Assembly: GCF_021538675.1 (NCBI RefSeq)
Contig: NZ_JAJUKH010000003.1
Coordinates: forward strand, 62,001-126,000
DNA length: 64,000 nt
Direction of reading: 5' to 3'
Source: Paenarthrobacter sp. AR 02
Lineage (GTDB): Bacteria; Actinomycetota; Actinomycetes; Actinomycetales; Micrococcaceae
The position numbers were made by a program, and so were the translations under genes. The notes beneath the pieces were generated by a model, which worked only from the letters and a program-made list of their open reading frames with translations, was not told where the DNA came from and did no database searches. Shown in pieces: positions 59,728 to 64,000 of this stretch. Numbering within the stretch: position 1 is the stretch's first letter; each line of letters begins with the position of its first letter.

Positions 59728-59800
59728 CGGAAGTCCTTTGGTTCTCTTGGGGTCCGCCGTCCAGTCTACAAAGACCGGCCGGCGCTGGGGCCGGGACCCG

Positions 59801-60340
59801 CTAGAGGACGATGCCCGAGAAAGCCAGTGCCTGCCGCACGAGGTTGCCCCGGCCGCCGTCGAATTCCTGCTGGACGTTCTCGCTCAGCACCTCTTGCGGC
59901 GTCATCCACGTCAGCTCCAGTGCGTCCTGGCGCGGTTCGCATTCGCCGGTCACCGGTATGACGTAGGCCAGGGACACAGCATGCTGGCGGTCGTCCGTGA
60001 ATCCCGTTTGCGAGGGTGCGGGGAAGTATTCGGCCACGGTGAAGGGGACAGGGCTGATGGGGAGTTGCGGGAATGCCAGGGGACCGAGGTCCTTTTCCAT
60101 GTGCCGCAGGAGGGCTGCCCGGATGGTCTCGCGGTAGAGGACGCGGCCCGAAACGAGGTACCGGACCATGTTGCCATCGGCGTCGCCCTGCAGCAGCGTG
60201 CCGACTTCGTTCACATACCCGAGCGGATCCAACCTGACCGGAACGGCCTCCACGTAAACCATGGGGAGGCGGCCGCGGGCTTCGAAGAGATCTTCATCTG
60301 AAAGCCAGCCTGGATACGGGTCGGGTGTACGTACGCTCAT
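59801..60340 (-). CDS. Nudix-like protein (DUF4916 type)
   Basis: A 179-residue protein that resembles actinobacterial Nudix-superfamily proteins (LLQGDADGNMVRYLVSGRVLYRET near 50-73; HAVSLAYVIPVTGECEPRQDALELTWMTPQEV near the C-terminus). The classical catalytic Nudix box is not clear, so hydrolase activity is doubtful. Confidence 0.68.
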   Translation of the reverse strand: MSVRTPDPYPGWLSDEDLFEARGRLPMVYVEAVPVRLDPLGYVNEVGTLLQGDADGNMVRYLVSGRVLYRETIRAALLRHMEKDLGPLAFPQLPISPVPFTVAEYFPAPSQTGFTDDRQHAVSLAYVIPVTGECEPRQDALELTWMTPQEVLSENVQQEFDGGRGNLVRQALAFSGIVL

Positions 60341-60582
60341 GGTTAAGTTCTACCCCATCACCGGTGCAAGTTCCGTGGAGGCCCTGCCGGGCACGGGGCC
60401 GTTACGCTCTCGGCTGTATTCGGGGTTGAGGGATTGACTCCTGCATTTGCCGGGCCGATTCGCTGCGCATTGCCGTTTTCGAAAAATTGTTTGCCCGCTG
60501 TGTAACCGGCAGACCAGACCCGGAAACAACATGTTCGAGCAAGCAAATCTGCTCATGACTCCGTGGGGGAAGGAACCCAGAA

Positions 60583-61545
60583 ATGAACTACCGACGAACC
60601 GGACACGCCAAGTACGCCACCCTTGTATCGCTGGCTTTGGCGTTGACGCTTACTGCCTGCACCCCGTCGTCGCCCGAGGCCGACCGCGCGCCAACGGAGC
60701 GTCCCGCCGCGTCCGCGCAGGAAGTGCTCGCTGAGCCGGCGGCGGAGGTCGATGCCCCGGTGGCGGAGCTCGCTGAGCCGGTGGCGGACCCCGACCCAGT
60801 CGCTCCGATCCCAGTCGTCGAGCCTGCCCCGTTGGTGGTTCCAGCGCCCGTGGAGGTTCCTCTTGTTACCCAGCCTGTGGCAGAAGCACCCGCCCCGGCG
60901 CCCACGGAAACCGTTAAGCCCGCACCCGCGGTGACGGTTCCGGCCCCGGAACCTGTGGTGACCCCGATTACCCCTCTTGAGCCCTCAACGCCGCATGTAT
61001 CTCCGAACTACCCGGAAATCGGCACCTACACCTTCCCGGACGGGCACATCTCCTTCGAGGTACCGTCCGGTTGGGGAATGCAAGCCGAAATTCCGGTTGT
61101 TGCGCCCGGGGACGACTACCCTTACGACGATCACTTCGCCATTGCCCACATCTTCGATGAAAACGGGCACAACGTGGTGGACATTACCAGCGGAGGTGTC
61201 GGCGGAGTGGTGGCCGGCCCCGTCAACCGCACCATTCTGGACTCGCAGAAGCTCAGCTCTTTTGACAGCCGCGACGGGGCATCCTATTTTGCGGTCTTCC
61301 GGGACGATTACCCCTTCGAGCCCGCGGAAACCAGGTACTTCGTGGGCCTCGTCCCGGAAACGCTGATGACCGAAGGTCCTGACAGCACCTCCGCAGCCAG
61401 CTTCCTGATCATGGGCAACGGCGCCACCACCGCCCAGGTGAATATCGACCCGTTCATGACGCAGGAGGCCGCGGAGGCCTGGATGCAGTCCGAGCAGTAC
61501 AGCAAGCTCAAGGGCCTGCTTACCAGCCTCCGATACGCACAGTAG
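60583..61545 (+). CDS. Secreted lipoprotein with Pro/Ala/Val spacer
   Basis: A 320-residue protein. The signal peptide ends in the lipobox LTAC (Cys26), followed by about 115 residues of Pro, Ala, Val and Glu repeats (residues 30-145) that would span the cell wall. The C-terminal 175 residues are a globular domain (YTFPDGHISFEVPSGWGMQ) of unknown type. A good GGGGGAAGG site precedes the ATG. Function unknown. Confidence 0.82.
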   Translation: MNYRRTGHAKYATLVSLALALTLTACTPSSPEADRAPTERPAASAQEVLAEPAAEVDAPVAELAEPVADPDPVAPIPVVEPAPLVVPAPVEVPLVTQPVAEAPAPAPTETVKPAPAVTVPAPEPVVTPITPLEPSTPHVSPNYPEIGTYTFPDGHISFEVPSGWGMQAEIPVVAPGDDYPYDDHFAIAHIFDENGHNVVDITSGGVGGVVAGPVNRTILDSQKLSSFDSRDGASYFAVFRDDYPFEPAETRYFVGLVPETLMTEGPDSTSAASFLIMGNGATTAQVNIDPFMTQEAAEAWMQSEQYSKLKGLLTSLRYAQ

Positions 61546-61570
61546 GCCCCAGTGCGGGCGCCCGTTCGCA

Positions 61571-62275
61571 TCAGGCGGGCACCCGTTCCACCACTATCGA
61601 CGCCGGTGCCGCCCCGCCAGCGGCATCGGGGTTGGCGACGTACAGGACGCCTTCGCTGATCCGGGCCTCAACCCCCGCCTGGGTGAGCTGTGCAAGCAAC
61701 GGGTCAAGCCCGGCGTCGTACTCAAAAGCGAGTACCCCGTTGCCAGCGTCAGCACCGTGAATGACCTGGAGTATGCCGCCGTTCTTGGTGTTGAAGGTCG
61801 CTGATTCGTCATCCGCGCTGCGGGGCTTTGCCCCGATGCCGCGGAGTACGTTGGCGGACATTTCCACCAAGGGGCTAACCCAGGTGGCCACCACGGCCAG
61901 GGCGGGGTCGGCGTCCGGGGACGTCGCCCAACTGCCATCGGCCGCCCGTGTCGCGGGGAAAGCGAAGAACTCGAAACCGTCGTCTGCGCTGATGCGGGCG
62001 GTGGTGGCTTCCGGGGTTTCGTGGACCTCGGCCTGGGTGCCGGCGTCCTCGGTACGGCGTACGAACTCGTCCACGTCCCCCACTTCGACGCTGAAGAGCG
62101 TGGAGCCATCCAAGGGGTGGCCGTGCTCCACATGCCCCAGCGCCAGGCGACCCGAACCGGCGTCGAACTCCTGCCACTCGCCGTCGTCGACCGTCTTCAC
62201 CAAACCCAGCGCTTCCAGGATGGCGGTCCAGTCTTTCGGGCGGGAGGTGTAGTGGATGGGGCGGGCTCGCAACAT
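61571..62275 (-). CDS. VOC (glyoxalase-like) protein
   Basis: A 234-residue protein with two vicinal-oxygen-chelate half-domains. LFSVEVGDVDEFVRRTEDAG near 62-81 and LAFEYDAGLDPLLAQLTQAGVEARIS near the C-terminus are the paired beta-alpha units. Metal ligands are not clear, so it may be a binding protein. Divergent from the YdeI-like gene. Confidence 0.75.
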   Translation of the reverse strand: MLRARPIHYTSRPKDWTAILEALGLVKTVDDGEWQEFDAGSGRLALGHVEHGHPLDGSTLFSVEVGDVDEFVRRTEDAGTQAEVHETPEATTARISADDGFEFFAFPATRAADGSWATSPDADPALAVVATWVSPLVEMSANVLRGIGAKPRSADDESATFNTKNGGILQVIHGADAGNGVLAFEYDAGLDPLLAQLTQAGVEARISEGVLYVANPDAAGGAAPASIVVERVPA

Positions 62276-62325
62276 GGGGTCTCCTGGTGGGTTTCGGGAT
62301 CCTTCTCCAAGCCTATGCTGGGGCC

Positions 62326-62919
62326 ATGCCCATTGAATTGGAAGAACTACTGGTCAAAGACGCCGACGCGTGGCGCGCGTGGTTGGCCGGCCATGCCGCC
62401 GAAAGCCCAGGCGTGTGGCTGATTCTGCATAAGAAGGGCGGCAACGTCACCGAACTGGACTACGACGCGGCGCTGGACGAAGCCTTGTGCTTTGGCTGGA
62501 TCGATGGCCAGTCCAGGAGCCGCGACGCTGAAAGCTACTTCCAGCGCATGACGCCCCGGGGCCGCCGCAGCATCTGGTCCGCGCGGAACGTGGGGCACAT
62601 TGCCCGGCTCGAATCGGAAGGCAAGATGACCGACGCCGGCCGTTCCGCCGTCGAGGCCGCAAAGGCGGACGGCCGCTGGGAGGCAGCTTACTCGGGTCCG
62701 GCCGATTCGGTGGTGCCCGCTGATTTGGCGGCGGCGATCGCAGCCGTGCCGGAGGCGCAGGCCATGTTTGACGTCCTGACATCGCAGAACCGCTTCGCCC
62801 TCATCCACCGCACCAACCTGGTCAAAAGGGCGGACACGCGGGAGCGGAAGATCGCCGGTTTCGTGGAGATGCTGGCCCGCCACGAGGCGCCGTACCCGCA
62901 GAAGAAACGGCCCTCTTAG
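62326..62919 (+). CDS. YdeI/OmpD-associated family protein
   Basis: A 197-residue protein. WLILHKKGGNVTELDYDAALDEALCFGWIDGQ (about 30-61) is the family signature, and QRMTPRGRRSIWSARN continues it. Bacteriocin-protection proteins (YdeI) share this fold. The ATG at 62326 (MPIELEELL) is chosen over one 39 bp upstream. Biochemical role unknown. Confidence 0.82.
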   Translation: MPIELEELLVKDADAWRAWLAGHAAESPGVWLILHKKGGNVTELDYDAALDEALCFGWIDGQSRSRDAESYFQRMTPRGRRSIWSARNVGHIARLESEGKMTDAGRSAVEAAKADGRWEAAYSGPADSVVPADLAAAIAAVPEAQAMFDVLTSQNRFALIHRTNLVKRADTRERKIAGFVEMLARHEAPYPQKKRPS

Positions 62920-62932
62920 GTTCCGGAGCGGG

Positions 62933-64000
62933 TCAGGATTCGAAGGGGAAAGCCACACCCTCGCCAACCACGCGCAGGCACAGTTCGGTGCCTGGCTTGG
63001 TGATGGAGGCGTTCCAGTGCCGGATGGTAATGACTTCGCCGCCCCCAGGGTAGCGGTAGCTGTTGCCCGAAGCGCTGCCGTCCGGTGCCCTGTACTCGCC
63101 GAGTTTGATACGGACAGTGGTCTCCGGGCCGAAGTAGTCCGTGTCCACCACCACGCCGCGGATCGGGCCGTCGGACGCGATCCGGATCTGCTCCGGGCGC
63201 AGCATGAGCTGGACTTTGCCTTGGGCCGGTGGCCGCCGGACGGGGATCCCGCCCAGCGAACAGGTCGCCAACGAGCCTTCCATCCATGCATCCAGGATGA
63301 CGGCGTCGCCCAGGAACTCGGCGGTGGCGCGGTCAGCCGGGCGGGTATAGACGACGAACGGGTTTCCGATCTGGGCCAGTTTCCCGCCGCGCATGATGGC
63401 TACCTGGTCGGCGAAGGACAACGCCTCCGCTTGGTCGTGGGTCACCAGGATGGTGGTTACTCCCGCAGCATTGAGCACCTTGGCCACGGCCCTGCGGGTG
63501 GCGACGCGCAGGCCGGCGTCCAGGGCTGAGAACGGCTCGTCCAGCAGCATCAGCTCAGGTTCCCGCGCCAGCGCACGGGCAAGGGCGACACGTTGTTGCT
63601 GCCCGCCGGACAGCTGATGCGGACGCCGCTTGGCCATGGACGGGTCAAGGGACACCATCTCCAGCAGCTCCTGGACACGCGCGCGCACTCCGCGGCGGCC
63701 GCCGTCGAGCTTTCCCGCATCCAGTCCGAAGGCCACGTTCTGCCCCACCGTCAGGTGCGGAAAAAGGGCTCCGTCCTGGGCCACGTAACCCACCTGTCGC
63801 TTGTGTGCCGGCACCCAGAGGCCCTGGCCCGCCACAGGTGAGCCGTTGAGGCTGATGGTCCCGGTATCGGGATGTTCGAACCCGGCTATCAGGCGCAGCA
63901 GGGTGGTCTTGCCCGAACCTGACGGCCCCACGATAGCGGTGGTGCCGCCCTTGGCCACCGACAAGTTGACGCCCTTCAGGACAGCCTGGGAACCAAAGTT
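62933..64000 (-). CDS. ABC transporter ATPase, iron(III)-type (5' end outside window)
   Basis: An ATP-binding subunit. Walker A is GPSGSGKTT, the signature LSGGQQQRVALARAL, and Walker B LMLLDEP. A C-terminal TOBE-like domain (LRPEQIRIASDGPIRGVVVDTDYFG) follows. The frame stays open to 64000 (FGSQAVLKGVNLSV), so the start lies beyond the window. The long C-terminus resembles FbpC/AfuC iron transporters, but spermidine-type relatives are possible. Permease and binding protein should lie upstream. Confidence 0.85.
   Translation of the reverse strand, partial: NFGSQAVLKGVNLSVAKGGTTAIVGPSGSGKTTLLRLIAGFEHPDTGTISLNGSPVAGQGLWVPAHKRQVGYVAQDGALFPHLTVGQNVAFGLDAGKLDGGRRGVRARVQELLEMVSLDPSMAKRRPHQLSGGQQQRVALARALAREPELMLLDEPFSALDAGLRVATRRAVAKVLNAAGVTTILVTHDQAEALSFADQVAIMRGGKLAQIGNPFVVYTRPADRATAEFLGDAVILDAWMEGSLATCSLGGIPVRRPPAQGKVQLMLRPEQIRIASDGPIRGVVVDTDYFGPETTVRIKLGEYRAPDGSASGNSYRYPGGGEVITIRHWNASITKPGTELCLRVVGEGVAFPFES

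Overview
This is high-GC DNA with actinobacterial gene types: a RamB-type glyoxylate-shunt regulator, a long-form GAPDH, an actinobacterial RpiB and twin-arginine lipoproteins. The gene content and codon use best fit an Arthrobacter/Paenarthrobacter-like soil actinobacterium. That assignment is an inference; no rRNA or tRNA gene is visible.

Positions 1-17.7 kb hold a methylotrophy-type island. It carries a full ribulose monophosphate (RuMP) cycle: hexulose-6-phosphate synthase and isomerase (hxlA, hxlB), transketolase, transaldolase, rpe, rpiB, class II fructose-bisphosphate aldolase, 6-phosphofructokinase and a long GAPDH. A GntR/FCD regulator and a LuxR-type regulator are interleaved, and a dipeptidase ends the transketolase operon. 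The hxlB and tkt transcripts share a nearly identical promoter/operator block (3638-3680 and 6496-6538). Next come katG, a GlpF-like aquaporin and a second HPS gene that has lost conserved active-site residues.

Positions 17.4-25.4 kb hold a PQQ module on the minus strand: a cupredoxin-fold protein without a copper site, a PQQ alcohol dehydrogenase, pqqA, pqqB, pqqC, pqqD, pqqE, an MntP-like exporter and a small Cys-rich protein. A GAF-LytTR regulator diverges from it. The dehydrogenase has no export signal and carries the Asp-x-Asp signature associated with lanthanide-dependent enzymes. The simplest reading is that the quinoprotein makes formaldehyde from methanol (or oxidises another alcohol) and the RuMP genes fix it. 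This combination in a Gram-positive, with these oddities, is the most novel part of the window.

Positions 25.4-37.2 kb hold a long minus-strand sugar-catabolic cluster: a binding protein and two permeases, four Gfo/Idh/MocA oxidoreductases, two TIM-barrel isomerase/epimerases, a beta-propeller protein and a UPF0303 protein. A divergent ROK regulator controls it. The enzyme set resembles levoglucosan-type or 3-keto-sugar pathways.

Positions 38-49.8 kb hold a CynX-type MFS transporter, aceB and aceA with a RamB-like regulator, a MepB-like protein, an LCM-family methyltransferase, a frameshifted amidohydrolase, and a TetR/cytochrome b561 pair. Positions 49.8-64 kb hold thiD; a TAXI binding protein fused into an operon with a two-component system; an MHS transporter; a striking 32-bp repeat array; queuine salvage (yhhQ, tgt); several small housekeeping or unknown genes; and the 3' part of an iron-type ABC ATPase that runs off the window.
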